Source: an uncultured Clostridium sp. (lineage in GTDB: Bacteria > Bacillota > Clostridia > TANB77 > CAG-508). From it: a DNA stretch of 63,956 bases. A model generated the notes under the pieces. That model worked only from the letters and a program-made list of their open reading frames with translations. It did no database searches and was not told where the DNA came from. This document shows positions 24,390 through 34,868 of the stretch, piece after piece (position 1 is the stretch's first letter; each line of letters starts with the position of its first letter). The stretch is from positions 1 through 63,956 of the forward strand of contig CAOJJB010000010.1 in NCBI GenBank assembly GCA_948436975.1, read 5' to 3'. Both the position numbers and the translations under genes were made by a program.

Positions 24390-25896
24390 CTATATATTAT
24401 TCAATGATTGAATATAACTGCTTATACTCATAGCAGTTTCCCCTTCTGCTAATGAATTACAATACTGTTGATAGTGGAACTCTACTTTAGATTTACTAAG
24501 GTCAGCTACTGTATAATAATGACCTCTAACCTTATCAAAAGTCCACCTATTAGGCATATAGCCAAAATCTAACACGGTACTACAAAACTTCTGATAATCA
24601 ACATCTACCAAATCTCTTTCAATGCACCAAGTATAATATTTAGCATAGTAAGAACCTTTATCAATTAACAGATTGATAGGGTGTTCCATTATAAAAGCTA
24701 TAGCAGAATTCCCCTCAAAGAAGTAGTTTAATGTATCTTGTTCAATACTTTCTGTAGTATGAAAGTGTTTATCTGCCAATACCCTATTATAAGCCTGTAT
24801 AGCCATAGTAGCGATAATATCTAAATACTTAGGTTGACAGATTTCTGTTCTCATATCTACATTACTATTATTATCGAAACTAGCAGGAAATGGAATAACC
24901 TTAAATCTTCTAACCAAACTTTTGTTGAAGTTCTTAAACTGTAACATATAAGTAGTTGCAATCAACAATGTAGCATAGGGTCTAAACTCTAATTCCACAC
25001 CCCCAGCACGACTAACATTGAATGTAGCACCTGACACAATAGATTGAATCTTCGCTAAATCAATATTCTTCACTTGTTGTATATCGTCAATGATATTAGC
25101 CGTACAATTATACAATGATAACAAACTTCTGTCCTTGGATAAATCAGACAATTTAACGTGGGAACAGTAATCGCCCAATAAATGCTCCACAATATCTAGG
25201 TAAGTTGATTTACCATTATTAGCACCACCCTTTAGGATAAAGCCGAAGTTGGAACTTATACGACCTAACTAGGCAATAACCTAAGATTTCAAGATATACA
25301 ATAGCCAAATCGCGGTTACCACAACTTAATGTATTCCCGAACGATTTAACAAATTTTACATCAGAACCATTGGCAGATACTACATCAGGTACATAGTTAG
25401 CAAATATCTTATTCGTGAAAACGTATTTATCAGGAGTAAAATCTGTAACTTCCTGTAATGTAGATGTATCAAGAATACAGTTGTTGTAAACAACATACTT
25501 CTCGTCTGCTACTTCAAGTTTAGGTGCACATCTACTTAAATCATAGAGAACTGCCCTAATATCTGATAATTTAATCTTAGGTACTAACTGTATGATGATA
25601 CTCTCAATAATCTTAGTGTCATTAAAATAAATGCGACTGTATTCATTATAAATGTAAAGCATATTATCTATACTGATAACTCTAAAATTATCTAATATGC
25701 ACTTAGCAACATTGTATGGTTGCAACTTCCTACCGTCAAAAAATTCATAATCTAACGAAAAGTCTTGCACATCATCAGAATTTATTATATAATCTTTAGT
25801 AATAGAGGAAACAGAGATTGTCTCTGTCTCCAAAATGTCTGATTGAGATGTTGTAGTTTGGTCGCTAGACATCTCTTTTTCATTTAATTGGTTCAT
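24390..25896 (-). CDS. primase/SF3 helicase (P4/D5-like), one CGGC quadruplet site
   Basis: Triplet reading splits the gene near 25219 (ending in PKGWC) and 25190. Reading CGGC at 25245-25242 as glycine gives a continuous 501-residue protein, with the junction Lys-Phe-Gln-Leu-Gly-Phe-Ile-Leu-Lys-Gly-Gly. The site lies just before the Walker A GGANNGKSTYLDIVEHLLG (about residues 223-241). Walker B-like TANIIDDIQQ and sensor TYMLQFKNFNKSLVRRFKVIPF follow, as in phage and plasmid D5/P4-type replicative helicases. The N-terminal 200 residues correspond to the D5-N region. Overlaps the upstream excisionase-like gene by 17 bases. Confidence 0.85.
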
Positions 25897-26089
25897 AATT
25901 AAACCCCCCCTTTTTTAATTTATTTGAAATCCACCAATCAATAACAGATTTCTGAAATACAATTTTAGTTCCCAATTTATAAAATGGAATTTCTTTAGTA
26001 CGAATTAACTTCCTTACCATAGACTGAGAACAGCCAATATAATCAGCTACTTCGGTTACATTCATAGTGGTAGAAGTTTCATTTTTCAT
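25880..26089 (-). CDS. xis: excisionase-type helix-turn-helix protein
   Basis: The 69-residue protein shows the MerR-like excisionase fold: MNVTEVADYIGCSQSMVRKLIRTKEIPFYKLGTKIVFQKSVIDWWI. AAAGGTGTGATTTT upstream. It is the first gene of the leftward operon driven by the promoter at 26178-26150. It could be the recombination directionality factor of E3 or a transcription regulator. Confidence 0.82.
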   Translation of the reverse strand: MKNETSTTMNVTEVADYIGCSQSMVRKLIRTKEIPFYKLGTKIVFQKSVIDWWISNKLKKGGFNYEPIK

Positions 26090-26117
26090 AAAATCACACC
26101 TTTCTTAATAATTTTAC

Positions 26118-26178
26118 TTGACAAGCTTTATCAAATATGTTACTATGTAAGTATAACAGGTAACAATTACCTTGTCAA
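26118..26178. promoter_or_regulatory. overlapping face-to-face promoters with palindromic operator
   Basis: Rightward: TTGACA (26118-26123), 17 bases, TACTAT (26141-26146). Leftward: TTGACA (26178-26173), 17 bases, TATACT (26155-26150). The leftward spacer contains the palindrome AGGTAACAATTACCT (26158-26172). The two promoters transcribe through each other, so only one is likely to fire at a time. The downstream repressor gene at 26242 is the likely ligand of the palindrome. Confidence 0.75.
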
Positions 26179-26241
26179 GAGAAAAATGTAAAAAAGTTGA
26201 CTTTTTTTAAAAAAAACAACATTTTTGAAGGAGGTGATGAA

Positions 26242-27048
26242 ATGAAAGAAGAAAAAAACAGTTATTTAGAAGTTTTAGCAAGTAGATTAAAAACGGCAAG
26301 AAATGCAAAAGGAATGACAATAGAACAATTAGCAAATCAAATTGGAGTTCAAAAACAAACTCTTAATTATGTTGAACTTAATAAAAGAGGAAGGGGACTT
26401 ACAATCTCAAATTTAATAAAAGTAGCAGATACTTTGGAAGTAACTACAGATTATCTATTAGGAAGAATAGATGATTTATATGATGTTTCAAATGCTATTG
26501 ATAACAGCGAAGATTGGCACAATGATACATTAGGTTTACGCGATAAAGTCATCAATGAAATAGAAATGCAACAGTTACCTTATGACTTAAATCAATATAT
26601 ATTAGTAACTTACATTACTGACAATGTGCTTAGAATAGTTTTATCTACTATAAAAACGAAAGTCATGAATAAAGAAGAATTGAATAAAAATGAAATGCAA
26701 AAATTATGTATATTAAGTGAATATTTAAAATACATAATGAGGCAGGAAACAGAATGCTATCAGTATTTGGATTTCTTAATATCTAAACAAACACAATATA
26801 GTTATAATACAATTAACATTGAAATTGAAAGATTACGTCAATATAATCATAATAAAGATATGGCAATAAATTTTGAAGATTTATCTATGTTCCAAGAATT
26901 ACTTACAAAAATGGAAAAGATGTTTTCTATAACTATTGATGAAAAATTTAAAAATGCCAAAGATGAAATGATTAAAAAGATAGTAAAGAATAATATGTAT
27001 TATCGTGAAATAAGTAAATATTTTACAGAAACAAATAAAGATTTATAA
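26242..27048 (+). CDS. XRE-family repressor with long C-terminal domain
   Basis: A 268-residue regulator. N-terminal helix-turn-helix LASRLKTARNAKGMTIEQLANQIGVQKQTLNYVE (about residues 9-42), then the dimerization element DTLEVTTDYLLGRIDD, and a helical C-terminal domain of about 180 residues of unknown role. ATG 26242 is chosen over an upstream in-frame TTG because GAAGGAGGTGATGAA precedes it. It probably represses the leftward xis/primase operon, as in phage-like switches. Confidence 0.85.
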   Translation: MKEEKNSYLEVLASRLKTARNAKGMTIEQLANQIGVQKQTLNYVELNKRGRGLTISNLIKVADTLEVTTDYLLGRIDDLYDVSNAIDNSEDWHNDTLGLRDKVINEIEMQQLPYDLNQYILVTYITDNVLRIVLSTIKTKVMNKEELNKNEMQKLCILSEYLKYIMRQETECYQYLDFLISKQTQYSYNTINIEIERLRQYNHNKDMAINFEDLSMFQELLTKMEKMFSITIDEKFKNAKDEMIKKIVKNNMYYREISKYFTETNKDL

Positions 27049-27308
27049 AAAGTCGAAATAAAGACTTCTATATTATTATAAAATTCAATCGAAAGGACGA
27101 TAAATATATAATGAAGTTTATAAAAGTTATAAGCAATAGATTAGAATAATAGTTTGGATTTATTATTACATAATAAACTGTGAGTGAAATTATAATATGT
27201 AAATTACACTAGCAGTTTAAAATCTAATACCTGAAAGAACATAAGCCAAGTGATGACAATATCACAATGTAGGTTCTTTTCGTGGTGCAAAGGAGTGTAA
27301 TAGTAATT

Positions 27309-28480
27309 ATGAGTAAAAGACGTGGAAATGGCGAAGGCAGTATATGGTACGATACCAAAAGGAATAGATGGACAGGTCAATATACTGCTTATGGCAAAAG
27401 AAAGACTGTGTATGCCAAGACAAGACAGGAAATTCAAGAGAAGTTACAGAAGAAATTAGTCAGCATAAAGGAAAACAAGTACATTGATAAAAGTAAATTA
27501 ACAATCAATGATGTAATGGAAATACTACTAGAAGAAATCGAGAAAGCTAACATAGTAAATGAAAATACTCTATTGAGAAAGAAGAAAGCAGGAGAGATAA
27601 TTTCTAATAAAATGTATATAGCAACCATACCAATTCAGCAAGTAAATCCAGCACAAATTAACGATTGTTTGCTAGAACTTACAAGCTATTCAAATTCGTA
27701 CATCTCAAAAATCTATATGTTATTACAAAATGTATTCAACAAGGCAATGTTACTTGGAATAATTGACAAGAACCCTTTTCAAATTAAAGGTAATATTATA
27801 AAACCAAGGAGCAAGAAACCTGACAAAAAGATAGATGCCTTAACAGTAGAGGAACAGAAAATATTTATGCAACAGTTGGCACAGAAAGACTACAAATATA
27901 AAGACGTATTCTACGTTCTAATTGAAACAGGAATGAGAATCGGCGAAGTATTAGCATTAAAAAGAAGTGATATAGACTTCAATAATAATATTATACACGT
28001 TCGTAGAACATTAACTAAAGGAAAGGACGATAAAATTAAGTTAGGAGATAAAACAAAAACTTATGCAGGAATGAGAGACGTACCACTATCAAACTTCTTA
28101 AAAGGAATATTGAAGAAGAATAATAGTTTTGACTTCTTATTCCTATTATCAGACGGACGGATTTATAGTGCCACGGAACAATCAATAGTCATTTTAAACG
28201 TATTGCGAAAGATTGTCATATAAGGGAAACTATCCACCCAATCATTAGAAATGGAAGAACAATCAATCTGAAATACAGTACAGTAAATACCCATATGTTA
28301 AGGCATACATACGCAACACGTTGCATAGAGGCAGGAATAAGTCCAGTAGTATTACAAAGAATACTTGGGCATAAGGATATACAAACTACTTTAAACACAT
28401 ATACATCGGTATTCAATAAGTTTAAGGATAGCGAAGTTGCAAAACTAGATGAATACTTAGTAGCACAAAACCTACATTAA
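27309..28480 (+). CDS. int: tyrosine integrase of E3, two CGGA quadruplet sites
   Basis: With CGGA at 28158-28161 and 28174-28177 read as glycine the gene gives a full 389-residue integrase; triplet reading breaks it. It contains an AP2-like N-terminal arm-binding domain ([20 protein letters not shown]), a SAM-like core-binding domain, and catalytic residues [12 protein letters not shown] (Arg), [11 protein letters not shown] (His-x-x-Arg), [17 protein letters not shown] (His and the nucleophilic Tyr). The restored segment Gly-Gly-Phe-Ile-Val-Pro-Gly-Thr is normal for the family. Start ATG 27309 follows GGAGTG at 27292-27297. It lies about 0.9 kb from the right end of E3. Confidence 0.88.
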
Positions 28481-28492
28481 AATATATCAATC

Positions 28493-28540
28493 AAAAGGAA
28501 TAAACTAGGAAATAAAAAATTGTCCTAATTTATTCCTTTT
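28493..28540 (+). terminator. terminator of the E3 integrase
   Basis: Long imperfect inverted repeat (AAAAGGAATAAAC...AGGA with TCCT...AATTTATTCCTTTT) followed by ATTTTGC, 12 bases after the stop. Confidence 0.7.
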
Positions 28541-28697
28541 ATTTTGCATTTAGTTAAAACTTTAATAATAGGTACTTATTATACGTTTAGTTAATTATGC
28601 AGGAATGTATAGGTAGCACTTGCAGATACCCCAGCAACAAGATTATAAAAGAAGATAACCTCTAGCAATAGGAAATCTAAGAAAGGAGTAAATGTAA

Positions 28698-29099
28698 GTG
28701 CCAAGTATAAAGAAAGAGCAAATACTAAAGATTAACAATGCGTGTAGCAATGATTGGGAATTAGACACATTTTATCATCTATCTTATGGAGAGAAAACAC
28801 TTATAAAAAGAATAGAACTAAACGAGGAAAGTTACCTACACTTCAAATTAGAATACAATTCAAGTAATCAAATAGAAATACGCATAGACAAATATAATAT
28901 AGATAAAGCCACAGGATTTGGAGTATCACAAGGACAAGGAAAGCATAAAATATTAGTAGAAACTCAATCTAAACGTAAGAATATCAATAGTCTAATTGAA
29001 CTCACACACGAACTAGATAACAATAAACTAATGGAGATAAACCAAAATGCCTCTATATCAAGTGGATATGGAATGATTAAAGAAAGTGATAATTTCTAA
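28698..29099 (+). CDS. hypothetical E3 protein
   Basis: A 133-residue soluble protein starting at GTG 28698, with AAAGGAG 9 bases upstream. No domain is recognised. It has alternating strands (LKLEYNSSNQIEIRIDKYN) and a glycine-rich GFGVSQGQGKH segment. It lies between integrase and attachment site, a common cargo position. Function unknown. Confidence 0.55.
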   Translation: MPSIKKEQILKINNACSNDWELDTFYHLSYGEKTLIKRIELNEESYLHFKLEYNSSNQIEIRIDKYNIDKATGFGVSQGQGKHKILVETQSKRKNINSLIELTHELDNNKLMEINQNASISSGYGMIKESDNF

Positions 29100-29130
29100 A
29101 GAAAACATATAATTGAATATAATCAATCAT

Positions 29131-29156
29131 AAGTAGAGTGCCTATTCACTCTACTT
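29131..29156 (+). terminator. terminator near the right end of E3
   Basis: Perfect 10-bp inverted repeat AAGTAGAGTG / CACTCTACTT with a 6-base loop. The following 29160-29370 has no gene. Confidence 0.75.
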
Positions 29157-29375
29157 AAATTATGCTAAGAGGGCGACATTAACATTGACAGTAAGGGCAT
29201 AGTATGATAATATAAGAACAATAAATTTGAACATTGAATAGTTGGCGTAAACCAGTAATAGCAAGGCTTTTAAGGGATATTTTTTAATAATTGCATTACA
29301 ACTGCATTACTTTTGAATGTAGTATGCTCGATTTTTCGCAGAAATAGAGGCTTTGAAAAGAGTACAATTTTTCTT

Positions 29376-29385
29376 CCCGCAACCA
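29376..29385 (+). repeat. attR of E3 (tRNA-fMet 3' end CCCGCAACCA)
   Basis: Ten-base copy of the tRNA-fMet 3' end, matching 15145-15154 and 12544-12553. It is followed by a tRNA-type terminator, so this was probably the 3' end of the tRNA gene before insertions. E3 is thus 15155-29385, about 14.2 kb. Confidence 0.75.
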
Positions 29386-29392
29386 AACTTAT

Positions 29393-29427
29393 ATCGTTAC
29401 AGCTATCTAAGTTGTAGCGATTTTTTA
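29393..29427 (+). terminator. terminator following the displaced tRNA-fMet end
   Basis: ATCGTTACA (29393-29401) pairs with TGTAGCGAT (29413-29421), then a run of T residues, seven bases after CCA. Confidence 0.8.
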
Positions 29428-29537
29428 TATTCTCCAATTAGTTAACAATAATGCTTAAAAATGGCACTCTTATGTCAAATTGGGTAAAAGTTGGGGAAAT
29501 AATTCTCCTAAATCGTTGATATTTCTAATAAATATTC

Positions 29538-29585
29538 AGTAAAAGACTATGGGAAACCTAAAATATTTTTTAGTAGTCTTTTACT
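29538..29585. terminator. long-loop inverted repeat before the E4 integrase
   Basis: AGTAAAAGACT (29538-29548) and AGTCTTTTACT (29575-29585), then TATTTTTTAT. It could be a terminator or part of the E4 attachment region, which must lie between 29427 and 29650 if this integrase belongs to E4. Confidence 0.45.
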
Positions 29586-29649
29586 TATTTTTTATCGTGA
29601 AAAGTTTAATGGCTTTTGTTTTAGCATTAGTGAAATCAGAAAAAAGATT

Positions 29650-30837
29650 TTAGACTAATTTTTGTGGTAGTAGCAAGTTTTCTAAAACATTTCCTGCTTT
29701 TTTGTTGTGAGAAATAATAGGATGCACATAGAAATTAAATGTTGTTGTAATTTGTGCATGTCCTAGTCTTGCTGCTACATCAATATTTTGTGATATTAAA
29801 AGTGTAGCATTTGTGTGTCGTAATCCGTGAAAGTTAATTACAGGTAGCCCTATTTGAGCTACATATCTTACAAACCATTTGCTTATTGTAGAAGGGTGCA
29901 TAGGTTTGCCATCAGCTTGTACAAATAACCTATTAGAATCAGTCCATAATTCGCCATATAGCGATTTTTGTTCTTCATACCATAATTTATATTCCTCAAG
30001 TAAAGAAATTACAAAATCAGGTATTGCTACTTCTCTGATAGAGCTTTCTGTTTTAGGTGTCTTGGTAAATACTCCTTTGTCTGCTAAATATTGACTAGAA
30101 CGATTTATGGATAAAATACCAGTTTTAAAATCAACATCTTGCCATTCTAGTCCCATTAGTTCACCAAGTCTTACGCCAGTGAATACTGTTAGAATGATTG
30201 CAACTTTGTATTTTATTTGCTCTTCACTAAGTTTAGTTAAGTTTTCTAATAATACTTTACATTGCTCATCATCATAGTATCTTCTTTTAGATTTTTTAGC
30301 TTTTGGTGGTTGAACATGTTCAGCAGGATTAGATACAATCAATTGCCAATATATAGCTTTGTGTAGCATTGCACGAAGTAATCTATGATGCTCTAATATA
30401 GTTTTACCAGATAAAGGTTTTAAAGTTTTACTTCCATTGTTATCTTTTTTTCTAACTAACTGTGTATCTCTACTAAGTAAATCATAGAATTGCATAATAT
30501 CAGTAGGTTTAATCTTGTTAATGTAGAAATGTCCAAAGTAGGGTAGAAGTCTTGTTTCTAACATTCTACAATATCTTTTGTAAGTTGATGGTGCAAGTTT
30601 TTTTGAGCCATAATCTCTTTTCCATATTTCAGTAAATTCAGAGAATTTTAGAGATTTACCTTCAATGAACATACCATTTTGAACATCTGCAACAAATTTA
30701 GCAAGTTCTATTTCTGCATCTTTTTTACTTCCATGTACAGTTTTTGTTTTCTTAATAAGTTGTCCTTGTAAGTCGTATCCAGCAAGACAACTTAATCTGT
30801 AACTATTCTTTCCTCTTTTTTCAATACTCCCAGCCAT
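29650..30837 (-). CDS. int: tyrosine integrase (Tn916/phage type)
   Basis: A 395-residue site-specific recombinase. N-terminal arm-binding domain (GSIEKRGKNSYRLSCLAGYD), core-binding domain, then catalytic VFTGVRLGELMGLEW (Arg), NFHGLRHTNATLL (His-x-x-Arg) and LGHAQITTTFNFYVH (His/Tyr). Start placed at ATG 30837 because AAAGGAGGTG lies 11 bases before it; an upstream in-frame GTG overlaps that ribosome binding site. It points toward the tRNA-fMet end at 29385, so it probably marks the left end of E4. No CGG occurs in frame. Confidence 0.92.
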   Translation of the reverse strand: MAGSIEKRGKNSYRLSCLAGYDLQGQLIKKTKTVHGSKKDAEIELAKFVADVQNGMFIEGKSLKFSEFTEIWKRDYGSKKLAPSTYKRYCRMLETRLLPYFGHFYINKIKPTDIMQFYDLLSRDTQLVRKKDNNGSKTLKPLSGKTILEHHRLLRAMLHKAIYWQLIVSNPAEHVQPPKAKKSKRRYYDDEQCKVLLENLTKLSEEQIKYKVAIILTVFTGVRLGELMGLEWQDVDFKTGILSINRSSQYLADKGVFTKTPKTESSIREVAIPDFVISLLEEYKLWYEEQKSLYGELWTDSNRLFVQADGKPMHPSTISKWFVRYVAQIGLPVINFHGLRHTNATLLISQNIDVAARLGHAQITTTFNFYVHPIISHNKKAGNVLENLLLPQKLV

Positions 30838-31041
30838 TACCTTTTTCACCTCCTTTCAGGCATAACTATGGGAGGGAGAGTAAATAATACATTTGTTAAC
30901 AATATTAATTATGTAATAAATGATAACAAAACGCAATACTATTACATTAATAATTAAAATAATCTAAAAGCATTTATTAAAGTATAGAAATAGTATATAC
31001 TATTAATGATAGAAAGTAATTTAAAGAGGTGATAGATAAAT

Positions 31042-33343
31042 TTGAAAGATATATTAAATAAGTTTCCGACTAAAGAAGAAATTGAGAATGAATTTAGAGA
31101 TAAAGTTGTTGAAACTATAAATTATATAAAAAATTTTTCTGCTTATGATATTTTTACATATTTTTATTTTGATTATAAACTAAGTCTTGGCATAGAAGAT
31201 AATAAAGATAAGATATTTTTGAAAAATAAGAAGATAATGTATCTACAAATATTATTTTCTTGTATAGATAATGGTAATTATAAAACTAAAAAATTAAAAA
31301 AAAGCCATTTTAATAAAATAGAAAAATTTTTAGAAGATTTAGAAAAATTTACTATAAGTTATGAATTAGTTCGTAAACAAAATAATGGGCTAACTGAAGA
31401 TGAAATAGATTATATAAGACATTCAGAATCTTTTAAAGACTGGAGTGGAAAAAGGTATGACATTTTTGAGATACAGCATCATAAAGATTTATTGACACTT
31501 ATTGAAAAAGAATTTATGGAAACATATGGTTTTACACTGAATGATTTATATTCAGGAATATCTAAATTAAAAGAAAATTTTTATTTTAAATTTGAAAATA
31601 GTATAAATAGTTTTAGTACTATAGTAAAAAAAGAAAAAATTATATTAAATAATAATGGTATAGAGATTCCTTCTGATGGAATTGATGAAAGCAAAAAAAA
31701 TAAATTAGAGAAGTATTATAATGATTTTTATAGTTTAGAATTAGCAAATATACAAAAAAACACAAATTGGACTACTAGTTTTTTAGATAGATTTATTGTT
31801 GATGCAGATGAGTATAAAAATTTTACAAAGGGTATAAAGATAGAATCATGGAATAGTATAATTAATAAAATTAAATATAAACCTTTAATAAAAATTAATA
31901 ATCAATATTATATATTATTAGAACAAAAATTTTATGATAATTTTGATAAAATTGCTATACAAGGTATATGTGAAAAGGTTAGTAAAGAAAAAGGACAAGA
32001 ATTAAGAGCAAAATATACTTCTAATATAGAAAAAGTAGTAGCTACATATTTTAGAAATATATTAGATACTGAACAAATTTATATAAAAAATTATTATGAC
32101 TATAATAAGAAAATTATAGAAAATGATATTTTAATTATGTATGATAACAATATTTTTATTATTGAAGTTAAAGCTGGAAATTTTACTCCTGAACTAGCAA
32201 GTGAGGATTTTGAATCACATAAAAAATCTTTAGAAGATTTAGTAAAAAAAGCAAATAATCAGCAAGATTGTCTAAAGAAATGTTTGATTGAAAAGAAAAA
32301 AGTTACATTTTATGACGGCAACAATAAAAAAAATAGAAACAAAAAAGTAGATATAGTAATAAACAGAGATACAAAATTTTTTAAAATTATAATAACAGCT
32401 GAATCATTTAATGATATTGAAGCTAGAATTGATAAGGTAAAAATTGTATCATTAAGTAATGACACATTAGTATTTTGCTTAGATGATTTAAGAGTATATA
32501 GTGAGTATTTTTATAATCATCCATGTTATTTTATACAATATTTGCAACAAAGGAAAAAAGCAATAGGTAACAAAAATATAGATTTAGTAGATGAATTATA
32601 TCATTTAGGAATGTGGATTCAATATAATTATTATAATGAGTATATTAATGAAAGAATAAAGGATTTTGCCCAAGAGGAAGATGTAGGAGAATTTGGATCA
32701 GTTTTTATTTATGGTGAAGATTGGATGGAAGAATTAGATGCTTATTATAATAATTTATGGTTTAACAAAAGAAATGTGGAGAAACCATATAGAAAAATAC
32801 CATTTGAATTAGAAAGAATCATAAATTTTTGTGAGAAAAATAATGAAATTGAAAATCATACATATTTTACTACTTTTTTACTAAATCTGAATCCTAATAT
32901 TTTACCACAAATAGAAAAAATAATTTTACAATCTAAAGAATTTTACAAAAAAAATAATAGACCTAAATATCGGATATATGTCTTTAGTAGAAAAGGATGA
33001 AAATAATATAGATGCAATATGTATTTCTTCAATTCATAATGAAAATGATGTAAACGAAGAAATTTTAGTAAAAGATACATATGCAAATATGTATTTAGCT
33101 AAGAATAATAAGGTATTAAATACATTTTTGTATTATAATAAAAATGATGAAATAGTAAATATTCATTTAAAAGTACTATTTTCAACGGATATTGAAGCTA
33201 AAACATCAGAAATATTAAATATTGCAGAGAACTTAAGAAGGAAAAGGGGGTTAAAAATAGAAAGTAATAAAATAGGCAGAAACGAATTATGTCCTTGTGG
33301 AAGTGGTAAGAAATACAAAAACTGCTGTGGTAAAAATCAGTAA
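31042..33343 (+). CDS. nuclease-like protein with C-terminal SEC-C zinc motif, one CGGA site
   Basis: Reading CGGA at 32971-32974 as glycine joins two frames into one 766-residue protein (junction [14 protein letters not shown]). The middle (about residues 340-420) contains [31 protein letters not shown], a D...ExK pattern of NERD/restriction-type nucleases. The C-terminus is a SEC-C motif, [20 protein letters not shown] (about 745-764), which in triplet reading would be cut off from the nuclease part. Start TTG 31042 after AAAGAGGTGAT. Probably cargo involved in DNA or RNA defence. Confidence 0.75.
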
Positions 33344-33396
33344 TACCAATGCTTGTAGCCAATTAACAATTATGAAAAATATAATAAAAATAGCAG

Positions 33397-33486
33397 TTTG
33401 ACATCCATTTGACAGCGAAAAACCAAAAATAGGATGTCAAAATCGTAAAAGTATTGATAATACTGGTTTATAAGACCGATGTCAAA
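33397..33486. repeat. TTTGACATCC direct/inverted repeats before the second integrase
   Basis: TTTGACATCC (33397-33406), TTTGACA (33408-33414), inverted GGATGTCAAA (33432-33441) and GATGTCAAA (33478-33486), plus palindrome GACTATAGTC nearby. Likely arm-type or regulatory sites of the integrase at 33570. Confidence 0.5.
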
Positions 33487-33499
33487 AAAGACTATAGTC

Positions 33500-33534
33500 A
33501 AAAGAGTTAAACATTTTTATGTGTAACTCTTTTT
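33500..33534 (+). terminator. hairpin upstream of the second integrase
   Basis: AAAAGAGTTA (33500-33509) and TAACTCTTTT (33525-33534) followed by TTATTT. It would end transcription from upstream genes or attenuate the integrase. Confidence 0.6.
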
Positions 33535-33569
33535 TATTTACTAAATTTAATTATTTAGGAGGTAAAGCT

Positions 33570-34850
33570 ATGGTTAATGTAAGAAAGAGAGGAAAGGGGT
33601 ATCAGTATTATTTTGAAATAGCATCTGTTGAAGGAAAAAGAAAGCAAAAAGTAAAGTCAGGATTTAAAACGAAATCCGAAGCTTATAATGAAGGGATGAA
33701 AGCCTATAACGAATATACTGAAACAGGTCATTCATTTACACCATCTACAATATCATATAGTGATTATCTGGATTATTGGGTAAAAGAACATTGTGAAATT
33801 AATTTAAAATATCATACAATAGAAGCTTACAAAAGTATTATTAAGAATCATATAAAACCCAAACTAGGATTTTATAGATTATCACAAGTAACAACATCAA
33901 CACTTCAAGAATTTATAAATAATGTATATGTAGAAAAAGGATTTTCAAAAAATTTTTTAAAAAATATATTAAAAGTATTAAAAACATCATTTTCTTATGC
34001 GACAGATGTTGTAGGATTTATTAAAGAAAATCCTGCACTTAAAGTTAGATTACCCAAATATGATATTCCAGAGGAAGATCCAGCACATATATTTTCTAGT
34101 GAAGAAATTGATATGATTTTGAATAGATTTCAGAATAATCATGCAATGTATTATGCTTGCTTAACTGCATACTTTACAGGTTTAAGAGTTTCAGAAGTAT
34201 TTGGACTTACTTGGGAAGATATTGATTTAGAAAATAAAACATTAACAGTTAATAAAAATATATTAAAGAAAAATCAAAAATCTGCTACACATGGTAGACA
34301 TATAAGTGGGAAAGCAACAACAGTATGGTACTTTGGAACTTGTAAAACTCCTAGTAGTTATAGAACGATTGAAATTGGAGATACATTGGTAAAAGCATTA
34401 AAAGAATATAAAGATGAACAAGAAAAGGATAAACAAGAATATGGAGATTTATATATGAAACACTATGCTAAAGAAGTTCTTAATCCATATACTAAAAAGC
34501 CAGAAATTAAAATTATAAATGCTTATACGGAATTAGAAGTAGCATTACAAGAAGTTAATTTGGTATTTGTAAAGCATAATGGTGTATTTGAGGGAACAGA
34601 TACATGTAAATATCCTTTTAAAGTTATTCATTATGAATTAGGAATAAATTGTAGATTTCACGATTTTAGAGATACTCATGCTACAAGATTAATTGAAGCA
34701 GGTGCAGATATAAAAGCAGTTAGTAAAAGATTAGGACATAGTAATATTAATACAACTTATGAAATATATGTTAGAGTTACTTCAAAAATGAAAAATGATG
34801 TTGTTCAAAAATTTGAAAATTATGCTAATATTCTTGAAAATTGCTATTAA
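33570..34850 (+). CDS. int: tyrosine integrase, second copy in E4
   Basis: A 426-residue recombinase. The start ATG 33570 follows TTAGGAGGTAAAGCT; an upstream in-frame ATG is inside the hairpin. N-terminal arm-binding domain (MVNVRKRGKGYQYYFEIAS), core-binding domain, catalytic YFTGLRVSEVFGLTW (Arg), CRFHDFRDTHATRLIEAG (His/Arg), RLGHSNINTTYEIYVRV (His/Tyr). The insert between strands (about residues 230-350) is longer than usual. It is oriented into the replication/conjugation genes. Confidence 0.9.
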   Translation: MVNVRKRGKGYQYYFEIASVEGKRKQKVKSGFKTKSEAYNEGMKAYNEYTETGHSFTPSTISYSDYLDYWVKEHCEINLKYHTIEAYKSIIKNHIKPKLGFYRLSQVTTSTLQEFINNVYVEKGFSKNFLKNILKVLKTSFSYATDVVGFIKENPALKVRLPKYDIPEEDPAHIFSSEEIDMILNRFQNNHAMYYACLTAYFTGLRVSEVFGLTWEDIDLENKTLTVNKNILKKNQKSATHGRHISGKATTVWYFGTCKTPSSYRTIEIGDTLVKALKEYKDEQEKDKQEYGDLYMKHYAKEVLNPYTKKPEIKIINAYTELEVALQEVNLVFVKHNGVFEGTDTCKYPFKVIHYELGINCRFHDFRDTHATRLIEAGADIKAVSKRLGHSNINTTYEIYVRVTSKMKNDVVQKFENYANILENCY

Positions 34851-34868
34851 GATAAATATTTTTATATT

